Assembly: GCA_035578175.1 (NCBI GenBank)
Contig: JAQMRL010000006.1
Coordinates: 34,507,893 to 34,571,892, forward strand
Origin: Catonia carolina
Lineage: Eukaryota; Arthropoda; Insecta; Hemiptera; Achilidae
Direction of reading: 5' to 3'
Length of the DNA: 64,000 nucleotides
Of this stretch, positions 1 to 11,290 are shown in pieces (within the stretch, counting starts at the first letter, position 1; each line of letters opens with the position of its first letter). The notes under the pieces were generated by a model that worked only from the letters and a program-made list of their open reading frames with translations, ran no database searches and had not been told where the DNA came from. Position numbers and translations under genes: made by a program.

Positions 1-103
1 GCTCTGGATCCCTAGATCTTTGGTAATTTGTTTCAAATACTGTAGCCGGGGTCTTCCACGAGCCCTTTGTCCAATTATCATTCCTTCTAATAAAATCTAA
101 TAA

Positions 104-520
104 AATCCTTAAAAAATAGCACCAGCAAAAACAGGACGTTGAGATTTTATAAAATAATAACAGTGCCGACCCTACTCTATGGCAGTGAAACTTGAGTCCA
201 ATCAAAGCGAGAGGAGAGTAGATTGCAAGCATCTGAAATGAAATTTCTTCGACATTTGTATGGGTGTAGTAGAAAAGATTGTTAAGGAATACCGAGATAA
301 GGAAATAACTCAAAACCTTTCGATAAACGACAAGTTATCTCAGAAGAGAATACAGGGGTTGGAGCAGTTGAGCAGCATGAGAGAGGATAGGATAGCTAAG
401 CGAAGTGGCTATAAACCAGAGGGAGAGAAAGAGCGAGGATGCCCGAGAAAAAGATGAGCAGATTTGAAAGGCTTGGAACCGACAGAGATGTCTAATCCTT
501 GAAAGACAAAGAAGAAAAAG
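104..520 (+). pseudogene. LINE reverse transcriptase C-terminal relic
   Basis: Conceptual translation around 163-192 gives VPTLLYGSET, the conserved segment that follows the palm and thumb in many insect LINE polymerases; the Trp normally following it is a TGA stop here. Downstream come QASEMKFLRHLYGCSRKD and, after more stops, a basic tail with GREKARMP. Only the last part of the RT ORF remains and it is broken by stops, so it is a dead, 5'-truncated copy. The clade cannot be set from this piece. A 65-codon open stretch at 260-457 is a frame shadow and not a gene. Confidence 0.6.
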
Positions 521-1762
521 AATAATATTTTATAATCAATAATTTATTTATCTGAAAACATTAATAAATATAAATAATGTAACTGTGAAAAACCTAGTCA
601 TGAAATTGTGGTATTCGATTTCTGTAAATATTTTAATAATATTTAATCATATAATTCTCAGATTGATGGGTTATTTTAATTTTGTGATCTCTTCAGGGAA
701 CTCAGGTCTACGATTCTAAGATACTTAAAAAAAACTAAGATAAAATATTTCAAAAATTCATAAGGGATATTGAAAAAACTAGAATAAATCGAGAGAAGAT
801 AAAAAAAATTCAGACATTTGATAAAAAGTCTCTATAAAAACAATAATAGATGACTAGATGATCAGAAGAAGAAGAAAAGAAGAAAGAAGAAAAGATGTAC
901 GAATCTGAGATTTCTGGGTGCTTCAAGAGCTTCCAAAAATGTTTAAAATTTGGACGTTGGCTAAAATTCACTCATGATTGGGTTCATTATTTGCGTTGTT
1001 ACAAGAAAGTCACGTGAGTATTTCACACCGGATTTTTATCTTTTATTCTGTGGTTAGTTTAAACACTCAAATAAATAACTTATTACTTAACTTTCCAAGC
1101 CTTTAAAATAAATAAAAAATATTAAAGTGAAGATCATAAATTATTGTAATTAATTAACCTTTACTTATTCGACATATGTATTCAATTATTTTCTTTTCGA
1201 ATCGATAAGATAGGTATATAATTGATAAAAGAAATAAATTACTCTATGTCTATGGTAATATTTAAAATAAATTAGTTGATACTATATCATTGTCAAAGAT
1301 AATGTTTGTTTTACTTATTAGATGTTAAATATTTAGGCATATGCGGCGATGATTTAAAAAAAACCCTCATAGATAAAGATAAAGATATTATAGAGATGCG
1401 TGTTTTCTTTTTCTGTTTTCTTTTTATTTATTTTTTTTCTAACAATTTAACTTTTAATGTGTTAATTAAATATAACGAATGTTGACAATAAATTAGTCAG
1501 TATTTTGCTGGCATAGATGTTTCCATAAATAACTTTAAGACGAGGTTTTCAACGTTCATTTCAAATGACAACATGGAAGGAAGCTTTACTTTCTTTTGTA
1601 AAGAGATCTTAATCGTAGTTTCTAACGATAAACCTAATCCATATTTAGTTTAATCTAAATAAACTGGGATGTAAAATACAAAATCTTGTAAATCGATAAA
1701 ATTTTATGAATGTTAATTTTAATTTATTGTATTTTGTTCAGTTGAAGGGATACAAATACAAT
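521..1762. other. A+T-rich, no gene seen
   Basis: No coding stretch or recognisable repeat. A purine tract of GAA/GAAA units lies at about 866-896. Confidence 0.5.
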
Positions 1763-1984
1763 GTTATTTAGGTCATCAGCCGAAAGGCTGGTTTGAACCT
1801 CTAGAGGCTTACTAAGTGAAACGAGGTGTAAAAGTTGGTTTACAATTGCCTTCCTCATTGAGTGAAAAAGTATGCTTATTAGCATGCCAGGCCATCTGAA
1901 AAGCATCTAATTTCCATCCTGCAAAATATGACACCTTCACTTCGTTCACCACAGGGTCTGGCTGTATAATGATGAAATTCATTA
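1763..1984 (-). mobile_element. SINE-A copy, 5'-truncated
   Basis: Minus-strand copy of the ~393-bp SINE-like family best seen at 3978-4370. It begins with the 3' tail hairpin (stem CAGCC/GGCTG, 1777-1791) and runs through the core that reads CAGACCCTGTGGTGAA in the family sense. The 5' third is missing. Confidence 0.75.
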
Positions 1985-2784
1985 AAAATTGCCAACAGCC
2001 GTGAGACGCGTCGTTCATGAGAGGTATTTTTACTTTTAAGATGTTTTATAAACAAACTGTTAGATCTAAACAGTGTAACTAGGGAAATATTGTACATTAA
2101 TTAAGATACAGTCGAAGTAAGAAAATTTTGCCTTCTTAAACATACATTATGCATACTTTTTGTGAGCCATTATCTTGGAAATTCATGAAATATAAACATC
2201 TTTCCATCTTTTTACACGAACTATGCCATCTAAGCATTTTCTGGCTTATAAAATCGTACAGAAACTTCCTACAACAGACGTAGATTCTTTCTAAGAATGT
2301 TTTTTTTGCTTTAACAGCCTCATTGGACCACTTGAATCAAATTTAGAAATCCTTCTTGGTTTGGTTTTAGGATTTTTACACTTTTCCCAACAATTCTTCA
2401 TATTTTGGGACCTGATCTGTCTGATTTTGTCTGTACAAATCATTGACGACGGAGCTCGAGTTTTTTCGACGAATTTTGTGTCTCTAACTTTAAGCAACTT
2501 AAGCTTTTAGATTTTTCTAAAAGATCTTGTTCTGCAATGTTAAGTTCTTTCATATCTTGCTGTATTTCGGCTAACCTCCTTAGAGGATTTTTCCACGAGT
2601 TAAAATATAGAAGTGAGTTGTTTAGTTACTCGATTGTCCGATATTCAAAGTAAATGCCCGAAGAAAGAAATACGTTTTTTCCGCATATCAGTAATTGGCT
2701 CGATTTCATGGTAGAGTTCAGAATTATTAGACATTAAGATCCAAATATCGTTGAGTTTAAAGAAAATTATTTAAAATAGAAAAA
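1985..2784. other. No feature recognised
   Basis: Moderately A+T-rich. Open stretches here are short and unsupported by any family resemblance. Confidence 0.4.
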
Positions 2785-2856
2785 TCCAAGAAATCGAATT
2801 AGGGACCTTCCGATTTGTGCACCAGTAAGCTAACAACTACGCTAACGACACGGTAA
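2785..2856 (-). mobile_element. tRNA-like SINE head fragment
   Basis: Read on the minus strand there is an A-box-like TTAGCGTAGTTGTTAGC, then about 35 bases later a degenerate B-box-like TAATTCGATTTC. Order and spacing are those of a tRNA-derived SINE promoter, but the arms do not pair into a functional cloverleaf. Probably a decayed SINE head from a family not otherwise identified in the window. Confidence 0.4.
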
Positions 2857-3775
2857 TTCAATTAATTATTAGTTTCCTACGTAAATATGCATTTTCATTT
2901 AGTATACTTTTTATAGACTACTTTTAATATTCTTTTTTCTACTACAATACATCAGCTGCCTTTTTCTACTTCGTTTTATCTTTCAACAGAAACTGTCACT
3001 TCCTGAACCTTTTTTTTATTTCACTGGGGGGTCTTAATTCTAAGAATATGAAATGTTCGCTTCATTTAAGCATGTCAAAATAAAATTACTAACTAATCAT
3101 TTTTTCTCTTATACGAAATTTCCTTTTTAATATTTCCAGATTTTGTTTAAAAAATGTAGCTTACTAAAAATTTATAAGTTTATAACTTACATACTTTTTT
3201 TAATAACTTGAAAAATATTTAATGCATAAATTTCCAATTCATTATTTTTTATGACGATATATTATTGTGTTGACATACTTAAATATATTTTTCTTTTTAC
3301 TTGTTTTAAATATATTTCGCATAAATTTTAATTCACCATAAAATTTTAAACTTCCTTTAATCATTATCAAAAATAATAAATTTTTATTAAACAAGTTTAC
3401 AAAAAGTAATACCGAAAATGAGTTTGTATAAACTAAATAATGATATTTAATTAAGGTTCAAAAACATGTAATTTTAAAATTTAAGTTTCCAGTCCGTAGA
3501 ACAAACGAATGTCCAAAAGGCCATAATATTAAATCTTTATTATGGTGGGTTCTTTGTAGGTGCGTGCTTGTAAAATGTTTGAAATAATAGGAGGTGGGGG
3601 AGATATTGTAATATATTAGGATAAATTTTCGTAAAACTATTCATGTAGCTTAATAGCTACATGAATAAGGTATTGTACATGTAAGGTATTGGGAAAAACC
3701 ATTCATTTTGGCATAAAAATCATTCTTAAACTTCTTCGACACAGTCTTATTGGAAAACCTTCTTACATACACAAC
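2857..3775. other. A+T-rich, one hairpin
   Basis: No gene recognised; the hairpin at 3639-3666 is listed separately. Confidence 0.4.
3639..3666. repeat. Perfect 12-bp-stem hairpin
   Basis: ATTCATGTAGCT, a TAAT loop, then AGCTACATGAAT: a perfect stem. It is followed by a short direct repeat of AAGGTATTG. No T-tract and no adjoining gene, so function is unknown. Confidence 0.7.
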
Positions 3776-3829
3776 GGGGTCATCTCTAAAGTAAAGACCA
3801 TTTTAATGTAAAACTTTTATTCTGAAAAA

Positions 3830-5422
3830 TATGTAAAAACAAAGTGATACAGAATAAAATACGTAACTTACATTAATGCTCTACATAATCACCATACGAG
3901 TTACATAATACGAGTTAAGACATTTGTCATAGCGATTCACCAGTTTCAGTATACCCTCGTTATATTCTTCTGCTGCCCATAACAGACAGGTGGAGTGTCA
4001 AATTATTTACACTCAATCTGTTAGTTGCAAGGCTAAAATAAATAGTTCTGTTTCTTGTAACATTGTCAGCCAATTAAATGACTGAATCATTTAAGAACAG
4101 AAGAGGTAGAGGTGTAAAAGACACTAATCAGAGTTATCTCCTCTGAAAGTAATGAATTTTATTATACAGCTAGACCCTGTGGTGAATGAAGTGAAGGTAT
4201 CATTTGCAGAGTGGAAAATATGTGCTTTTCAGAGGGCCCGGCATCCTGATAAGTGTACTTTTCCATTCAGTGAGGAAGGCAATGGTAAACCACCTCACTT
4301 CTCGTTTTACTTAGTAAAACCTCTACAGGTTCAAACCAGCCTTTCGGCTGATGACCTAAACAACAACAACATATTCTTCTGCCGCCTGTTCATTTAGCCA
4401 CTGATTCACAGCGTGTTTAAGTTCATCGTCACCTGCAAATAGCTTACCACCCAAAAATTCTTTCAATTTGCCAAACAAATGATAATCTGAAGGCGGTAAT
4501 TCTGGAATGTACAGTAGGCGACTGAAAATTTTCCATCAAAATCTTCTCAGTAAATCGAGCGTCTTACCTGTTACATGTGGACATGAATTATCGTGCAAGA
4601 GTACGATGACGTCGGCAAGCCGTCCACGGCGTCGATTTTAAATGGCACGTCGTAACTTGCGTAGAGTTTCGCAGTAATATTCAGTATTTAAATTTGTTCA
4701 GCGTGGCGTAAAGTCAATTAACAGTACGCCGAATCGATCCCAAAAGACCGTGGCCATCAACTTCCTTCTAAACAGCAGTGGGTTGATCTTCATTGGTTTC
4801 GTTGGTGACTGAGGATGACGCCATTCACATGACTGCTATTTTATTTCTGGCATGTAAAAAAAAACCCACGTTTCATCGCCGGTAACTATTGAATTAAGGA
4901 ATTCATCACCATTTTCTCTGTAGTAAATCAGAAATTCTAACGCAGATCCATTCGGATTTGTTTGTGACGTTCTAATAACTAGTTCGGCACCAAGCGAGCA
5001 CAACCTTTCTGAAGCCTAAATGGTCACGCACAATGCGACCAAAACAGCTCTTGAACCATCAAAGAAATAAGGGCCAATTCAAATATTGTCACGCGACGAT
5101 TCTTTTTGATTTCTTCATCTACCTTTTTCAACAAGTCTTCGTCCATTATTAAGGGCCTCCCCGAACGTTCTTCATTAAGCACATTACTTCTCGTATTTTT
5201 AAACCTTTCACACCATTTTCGAACGTTTCTTTCATTCCTTACACTGTCACCGAACACAGTAACCAACTGGTTATGAATTTTGACCGGTTTAACATTTTGA
5301 TGGTTTAAAAAACGTATCACTCCACGTATTTCACAATCGGCGGCAACAACAATTATATGATTCATTTCAAAACGTAATAACACCAAACGTAAATAAATAT
5401 ACAACATCGCGACAACTGACAA
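3830..5422 (-). pseudogene. Mariner transposase, broken
   Basis: The longest open part (5024-5422) encodes the N-terminal helix-turn-helix region: RGVIRFLNHQNVKPVKIH, then NVRKWCERFKN, ending in the SGRPLIMDEDLL linker. The catalytic domain follows on the same strand in several frames. A first Asp lies in a stretch reading VFWDRFG, a second in LHDNSCPH, and a third in LPPSDYHLFG, giving the DD34D layout of mariners. Stops, frameshifts and the SINE-A insertion near the 3' end make it inactive. MNHII at 5362 or nearby is a more family-like start than the upstream Met at 5422. Confidence 0.8.
3978..4370 (+). mobile_element. SINE-A reference copy with target duplication
   Basis: Inserted in the mariner and flanked by ATATTCTTCTGCTGCC (3962-3977) and ATATTCTTCTGCCGCC (4371-4386), a 16-bp target-site duplication with one mismatch. 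This fixes the unit: 5' end CATAACAGACAGGTGGAG; a body with TTATCTCCTCTGAAAGTAAT and AGACCCTGTGGTGAA; and a 3' end of hairpin (CAGCC, TTTC loop, GGCTG), TGATGACCTAAA and (AAC)n. This is the signature of LINE-driven retroposition. A weak A-box/B-box-like pair may exist near the 5' end (GGTGGAGTG and, in other copies, GGTTCCAGG). Open frames through it, for example 4152-4397, are not conserved genes. Confidence 0.85.
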
Positions 5423-5639
5423 ACAACAATGCAGTGTGTATATTTCGAGACTGGCCTTCCACTACACAGGTTAGCCAACCTCAAGGCGAGGAATTTCCCA
5501 ACGGTCTTTATTTTAGAGATGACCCTCGCAATTTAAAACAGAGGCTTTCTCTCTATAAGTATCTTTTAAAGGCAATTTGATCACATCCTTGTCAAATACA
5601 TGGTTTCAATGATAACAGTAATTTGTCTCGTATACAAGC

Positions 5640-5995
5640 TACTCAAAAACAGGCAACGAAAACATACAGGAAGTTGGGAAATTTTGCTATCTCGGCAGTA
5701 ACATAACAAAGAATGGTAGAAACACAAGTGATATCAAACCAAATATATGATGATAAGTAGGATTGCTCAAGCTAGAAAAGCCTTTAAAATGACAAACAGC
5801 ATACTGCTACAAACATTTAATAACAGATTACGAAAAATGTGTAAACGCTATGTTTGGAGTGTAGTGTTATACGAAAGTAAAACGTGGGTGATAAGAGCTG
5901 TAGAATTGAAAAGGATAGAAGCTTGAAATGAAGTGTTGTAGAAAAATGTTTAAGATTAGGTGGATGGACATAAGTAATTTAGAGGTTCCACGAAT
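5640..5995 (+). pseudogene. LINE RT fragment (first of a pair)
   Basis: Translation gives IGKFCYLGSNITKNGRNT, then EMKCCRKMFKIRWMD, parallel to the better copy at 6375-7105. It is broken by many stops and ends after SNLEVP. Both are 5'-truncated copies of one LINE family in the same orientation. Confidence 0.65.
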
Positions 5996-6108
5996 TCTTC
6001 CATTGAGGGGGTTCTTTAATCATGATGTAAAAACAAAAACTACTAAATATTCTACTTACGAAGAGATTACAGATTTTGCTATACTAAAAAAATGTGGGAC
6101 AAATATCT

Positions 6109-6374
6109 GTTGTTGTTGTTTAGGTCACCAGCCGAAAGGCTCGTTTGAACCTCTAGAGGTTTTACTAAATAAAACTACTGAGGTAATTTACCTTGCCTTC
6201 CTCACTGAGTGGAAACATACTTGTCAGTATGTCAGGCCCTCTGAAATGCATCTACTTTCCACCCTGCAAATGACGACTTCACTTCATTCACCACAGGGTC
6301 TGGCTGTAAAATGAAATTTGTTACTCTCAGAGGAGATAACTCTGATTAGTTTCTTTTACATCTATACCTCTTCT
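6109..6374 (-). mobile_element. SINE-A copy, 5'-truncated
   Basis: Starts with the tail (GTTGTTGTTGTTTAGGTCA in plus-strand reading) and the CAGCC/GGCTG hairpin, runs through the core and stops within the CCTCTTCT block. It abuts the RT fragment that starts with the codons for ADD. Confidence 0.8.
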
Positions 6375-7105
6375 GCCGATGATATAGTAGTATTAGCCGA
6401 GACAAAGAAAGAACTAGAGGATATCTTAAATAGAATGGATGAGATTATCAGAAAGGATTACTACATGAAAATTAATAAGAAAAAATCGAAAGTGTCGTGC
6501 AGCAGAAAGAGTAGTTTAGCAGAGATGGGAAGTTTAAAAGTAGGCAAGGAAGTTGGGGAATTTTTCTATCTAGGGAGTAAAATAACAAAGAATAGTAGAA
6601 GTACAAGTGATATCAAAAATAGAATTGCTCAAGCTAGAAAAGCCTTTGAAATGAAAAACAGCTTACTGACTACAAACATTGACATTGACTATGTTTGGAG
6701 TATAGCATTATACGGCAGTGAAATGTGGGTGATAAGGGCGGTAGAAAGGAAGAGAATAGAAGCTTTTGAATTGTGGTGTTGTAGGAAAATGTTAAAGATT
6801 AGATGGGTGGACAAAATAAGTAATATAGAGGTTCTTAGGCGAGTTAATGAAAAATAAAGTATATGGAAGCATCTTACCAAAAAAATGGGATAGGTTAGTG
6901 GGGCATATCTTGAGACATCCAGATATTAGTCTATCAATAATGGAGGATAATATTGAGGGACTGAATTGTAATGGAGACAAAGGTTAGAATATACAAATCA
7001 AATAACAAAAGATGTAGGAAGTTACAGGTATGTAGATATGAAGCGACTTGCTCAAGATAAAACAGCTTGGAGAACTGCATCAAACCAGTTGAAAGACTGA
7101 TGACA
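6375..7105 (+). pseudogene. LINE reverse transcriptase C-terminal half
   Basis: Open from before 6375 to 6857. It starts at the polymerase metal-binding motif (ADDIVVLAE; the YADD Tyr is replaced by sequence at the SINE-A junction), then gives FFYLGSKITKNSRST, RIAQARKAFEMK, ALYGSEMWV and RIEAFELWCCRKMLKIRW. After the stop at 6857 the family continues in other frames to about 7105 (RLAQDKTAWRTASNQLKD). The fingers and most of the palm are missing. The 179-codon open frame begins inside SINE-A, so it is a junction product and not a native protein. Confidence 0.75.
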
Positions 7106-7205
7106 AATAAACAAGTAACTCAATCTAAGGTATTCAGGATTATCACTAACTCCCCTTATAACGTGCGAAAACGTACGAAACCTTAACAACGACTTACGTA
7201 ATTTT

Positions 7206-7438
7206 CTACCCTTAAAACGACACCTTCATTTCATTCACCACTGGGTCTGGCTGTATAACAAAATTCATTACTCTCAGAGGAGATAACTCTGACTAGTTTC
7301 TTTTACACCGTTACCTCTTCTGTTCCTAAACGGTTCAGTCATTTAATTGACCATGTAATAAGAAACAGAACTATTTTTTTGAGCCCTAGAACTATCAGAT
7401 CGAATGTAGATAATTTAGCACTCCACCTGTCTGTTATG
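7206..7438 (-). mobile_element. SINE-A copy, 3'-truncated
   Basis: Has an intact 5' end (reads CTGTCTGTTATG at its right edge) and the core, but lacks the hairpin and AAC tail on its left side. Confidence 0.75.
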
Positions 7439-8528
7439 GACAAAACAAATACTCTAAAAAAAATAATTTTGAAAAAATATTCGCAGATTAAGTACTTTTA
7501 TATTTTGAATATCGTTTTAATAATAAACAATAATACCACAGAATATTGTTCCCGTGAATATATTAATAATTTAGTATCACATTTGTATGCCTATTTGAAA
7601 TTACTATGTACCACAATACACCAAAAGTCCAATTTTGATTAGGCTTTCAAAAACTAGGACTTGCAAATCGTCCTACAAATAGTTATTCAGCAAGAACCAC
7701 ATCAAATACAGGGACGTGTATTCAAATACCACTCAAACCTTTTGGTTTATATGCAAATATATATTCACACTGAATATGTAGATTTAGTTTATTGCTGGTA
7801 CTATTATTATTATTATTATTATTATCACTACTACTGTTACACTGCAAACAGTGTTGTACTACTATATATATTAAACAATACCGGATAATGTGGATGAGTG
7901 TTCCGTATCCGGTCCAGTTGTTTCATCAAGAGCCATGCAAAATTCAATAGAAATTTCTTTACAATAACAATCCTAACGTACACACACATTAACAAAACCT
8001 TTATTTATTTATTAATTAACCGTGTTTATGAAATTTAAATGAGTCTTTTTTGTTAAAATTAACCGAAATTTGAATTTGATATTTCTCAATCGAATCAGAT
8101 TAAGTATTTACTATCGGTTTCATAATTATAGACACCAGAATTTGAACCCTTGCATCTCCAGAACTATGAGTCAGATTTTAACATACTTTAAATCAAAATT
8201 TAGCTCTTTTTATTCTACGTTGAACTATAATAAACCTATAGGTACCTTTATTGTTGTTTAAAAATAGCCATATCGAGGTTGAAAGACAAAAGACCCGGTT
8301 TTTTTTGCTACTGCAACAAATTTCATGCGTTTAGTGGCGTGTAACTCGATAAGTATTCGACCTAAATGTTTGAAATGTTAATACAACATAGACAACAAAA
8401 TTTTAAGGCTTGTACGAAATTTCAAATTGGTACGTTGTTTAAATTTTGATTTATTAACAATATTCTGAACCCTTGCTATCTCGGTAACCGCTCGATTGTT
8501 CGGCACAGGCAAACTATCGTTTTATTCT
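7439..8528. other. A+T-rich, microsatellite
   Basis: An ATT/ATC triplet run lies at about 7799-7835. No gene recognised; ORFs over the triplet run are low-complexity artefacts. Confidence 0.45.
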
Positions 8529-8869
8529 GCGTAAAAAACTTAGTACAAATATATTAATAACATGAAATATTGATTGGCCAATGTTGTGGTAGAATTTCTA
8601 AAATTTTGAAAAATAGACTTGGTAATACGGGGGTTGACGCTACTATCCATGTTGCCTAAATCAGACCGTCTACCTGAATTGACAATGCACCTGTCAATTC
8701 AGGCAGACAGTGCGACAGGATGTCACGGACACAAACTGGCAACATGGATAGTAGCGCCCCCCCCCGTATTACCCAGTCTATTTTTCCAAAATTTTACAAA
8801 TTCTATCACAATATTGGCCAATCACTATTTCATGTTATTAACATATTTGTACAAAGTTTTTTTTGTAGT
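8529..8869. mobile_element. Foldback element with nested hairpin
   Basis: Arms of about 130 bp (8529-8656 and 8738-8869) are near-perfect inverted copies; both contain CTACTATCCATGTTGCC or its complement, and TTAATAACATGAAAT. The centre holds a second hairpin (8668-8708; CCTGAATTGACA pairs with TGTCAATTCAGG). Almost the whole 340 bp could fold. No ORF belongs to it. No target duplication was identified, so outer edges are approximate. Confidence 0.75.
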
Positions 8870-8879
8870 AAGTTGACGG

Positions 8880-9235
8880 CTTACTCTGTTGGGTCGGCGA
8901 GCGGACGCATCATCTTCTTTCTTGCGGGGTTGTCGATGAGTCTTTGTAGGAGTCCGGTAGCCGTGTGCCCATCGTGGACGTCTTGTCTGCTGTCAGATCG
9001 GAATTGAATTTTCCTGGCTCAGTGGAGCACTCTTTATATAGTCGCCGAGAGCACTGTGGTAGGGGTGGTTATTAATACTGACCTTGGCGACAAAGGCCTC
9101 TGTCGGCACGCCACCACAGACCTACCGTCCTTTTCAGAACTATTGCCGGTTCCCTCTGTCGCTACAACGGACGCTTTGTAGCCGGCAGCACAGTACCTAA
9201 TCAAAGGGAACGACGGTGACATTACGTTCAAGTTC
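8880..9235 (-). promoter_or_regulatory. GC-rich island with minus-strand TATA box
   Basis: Clearly richer in G+C than its surroundings. On the minus strand ACTATATAAAG (9032-9042) precedes an ATG at 8972 by about 60 bp; the ATG opens only a 20-codon frame (MGTRLPDSYKDSS...). The layout resembles the second island at 58640-59225. It could be an LTR or other transposon promoter, or a host promoter. Neither use is proved. Confidence 0.35.
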
Positions 9236-9236
9236 A

Positions 9237-9300
9237 ACTTCGTACTTAGTTTACTTAGTGCTTACTTACTTAGTACTTCGTACTTAGTGTCAACTTCGTA
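9237..9300. repeat. Short tandem ACTTAGT/ACTTCGT repeats
   Basis: CTTCGTACTTAGT and shorter ACTTAGT units recur several times in about 60 bp, next to the GC-rich island. Confidence 0.6.
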
Positions 9301-10339
9301 TATTATTCTGTTCTTAAGATATTTATGAAATTTAATTCGCCCTATAAAGGGTTAACAAATCCATATCGTCCGTTATCTGGATAATCTAGAATGAAATAAA
9401 AGACTTCTAAATATAGAGTAAATATACTATACCTCATTAATGTTGAAATAGTTTACAAAGTTTCTTTTTCACATTGTAAAGGAATCTATATATATATATA
9501 TATATATATTATACCGCTTGTCATCATGTAACCCTTTATATACAGTATCATCATAAATCATCTGGAAGATGATAGCTAAATGTCGACCACTGTAAAACAA
9601 TTTGGAGAAGTAAATTAGACTCAAACAATGATACGGATGTGTTATGTGTATGTGTGCATATATAACTGTTAGTGTGTAAGTATTCTCTTTTTTTAATGAA
9701 GATTAATTTCTTTTCTTTTTATTGTAACTTATTTTTAAATCCTTTTTACCATGTTCATCAATGATTATTTTCTTCTTTATTTTTTATTCTTTTATAAAAT
9801 GAATGCATACTATATAAATTTATTTTATTCTATTTGAAATTTAAACATTTATTATTTTAATTTTTGTTTAGGATATACATACATGTTTTTATTTTGAACT
9901 ATACTTTCTTTTATTTGAACATATCACGTCCGATGTAATTCTATTTGATATGCTTGCTTTTATATTATATATAGTTTATTTAATTTTTACTGACAACTTT
10001 CGTTCTTCACTCCTTACTTGACAATATAATTAAATTATCATAACCAAAAATCATTTATCATAGTTGGCTTTAAAATTTTCATTAATCTATTTTCATCTAT
10101 TCATTCAATTATAATATAATAGGCTAAACTTGTGTTGTATTATAAATATTAAATTATATTATACATACAATGAACATTTAATATAATAAAAGAGGTTTGA
10201 ATTAATTTACACATGATTTAATGTAGTAAATCAACTGTTGATATAATGTATACTGAAGCTGATGTTAAACTCGTAGTTTCAAACGTAGTATAATTTGATA
10301 ATTTATAAATTTTGACTTTCAAATTGCCATTAATATAAC
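9301..10339. other. A+T-rich, (AT)n tract
   Basis: An uninterrupted AT dinucleotide run lies at about 9488-9510. No gene recognised. Confidence 0.45.
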
Positions 10340-10395
10340 AAAAATCTAGTGTGAAACGCTCACACGACTTTCTCTTGCCAATGCAAATAATCTAT
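10340..10395 (+). repeat. Dispersed hairpin repeat, copy 1
   Basis: AGTGTGAAACGCTCACACGA, then TTCTCTTGCCAAT; the same block recurs at 42403-42450. GTGTGA and TCACAC form a 6-bp stem. It probably marks the end of an unclassified element that continues into the TGTTTGT-rich stretch at about 10500-10540. Confidence 0.5.
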
Positions 10396-11225
10396 ATAAA
10401 TAAAATTGTGATTTTGTCTGTACAATTTTTCAAAATGCCCCAAATTTTGTTTCTACGCCAGATGTACCTCGTAAACACCGAAAATAAGTTCAGCTGAATT
10501 TTTGTCTGTTTATTTGTTTATCTGTTTGTCTGTTTGTATGTTACGGCATCACGCAAGAATCGCAGAACCAAATTCAATAAATTTCGGTATCTAGGTTCTG
10601 GACATAATCGAAATGAAAATAGGCAATAAATATTTTTAATATCACAAAGGGATGGAGAGATCAGAGGGAGGGGTAAACAAAAAACTACGAATAGCTCTGT
10701 AAAAAATCAATGTGTCAAAAAATGTTATATAATCGAATTAAAATTTAAATGTAATTAAAATTTATTTATTTAATTGAAATTTAAAGACGAATAAGTTTGA
10801 TTATGTAAAGTTTTAATTTTCATGCATAATAACGGAGGTATTACCAATTAAAAAAAATAAACCAATATTTTTATAAGAATATTAACATACAAAATAAACA
10901 GAACAAGAAATATAGGCCTACGCGTCGGTAAAACCTGTAATCATTCAGTCAGTTACCTACCTATCCATTCCACCAGTACTCTTGTACACCTTTTCTCGGT
11001 CACATTGTTAAAAATGAATCAGTCGTTTTAATAGTAGTCACCATCGTGGTGTTCCTATTGTGATTCACCTTTCATTTATTATGAAAATAATAAAGCGCAG
11101 CTCATCTTAATTTTAAAAAAACCCCAAGATCTCGCTTTTATTTTACGTTCAACAATTTTTTCCATAAAAATATTAATGCTAACGTTAAAAGGAGGTAAAT
11201 AACATGAATGGTAGTTAAAGATTAT
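10396..11225. other. Probable repeat, unclassified
   Basis: Contains TTTGTCTGTTTATTTGTTTA-type low complexity, then a unit that reads like decayed repeat DNA. No gene recognised. Confidence 0.35.
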
Positions 11226-11290
11226 CAGACCTGACAGGGATCGAACTCGGTATCTCAACCGACAGTCCACAGCACCAAGGAAACCGTTCG
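11226..11290 (-). mobile_element. tRNA-like SINE head (SINE-C-like)
   Basis: Minus strand reads CCGAGTTCGATCCCTGTCAG, a good B box followed by GGTCTG. It resembles the SINE-C head at 30700-30776, which has GTTCGATCCCAGTTAGGTCTG. An A-box-like CCTTGGTGCTGTGG lies upstream. Too degenerate for a functional tRNA. Confidence 0.45.

Larger units (their letters stand above)
3776..5526 (-). mobile_element. Near full-length mariner element
   Basis: Terminal inverted repeats match at 3777-3799 (GGGTCATCTCTAAAGTAAAG then ACC) and 5503-5525 (its reverse complement with one change). Without the SINE-A inserted at 3978-4370 and its duplicated target, the element is about 1.34 kb, the usual mariner length. 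The transposase relic lies between the ends on the minus strand. The outermost bases and the TA duplication are not clear, so each boundary may be off by a few bases. Confidence 0.75.

Noticed and set aside
1724..2097. Three minus-strand ORFs of 60-72 codons
   Set aside because: Frames through a SINE-A copy and its flank.
4152..4397. Open frame through SINE-A (also 30178-30525)
   Set aside because: The frame is not kept in other SINE-A copies and crosses into flanking DNA; coding by accident.
7661..7888. 75-codon Tyr-rich ORF
   Set aside because: Produced by the ATT/ATC triplet microsatellite.
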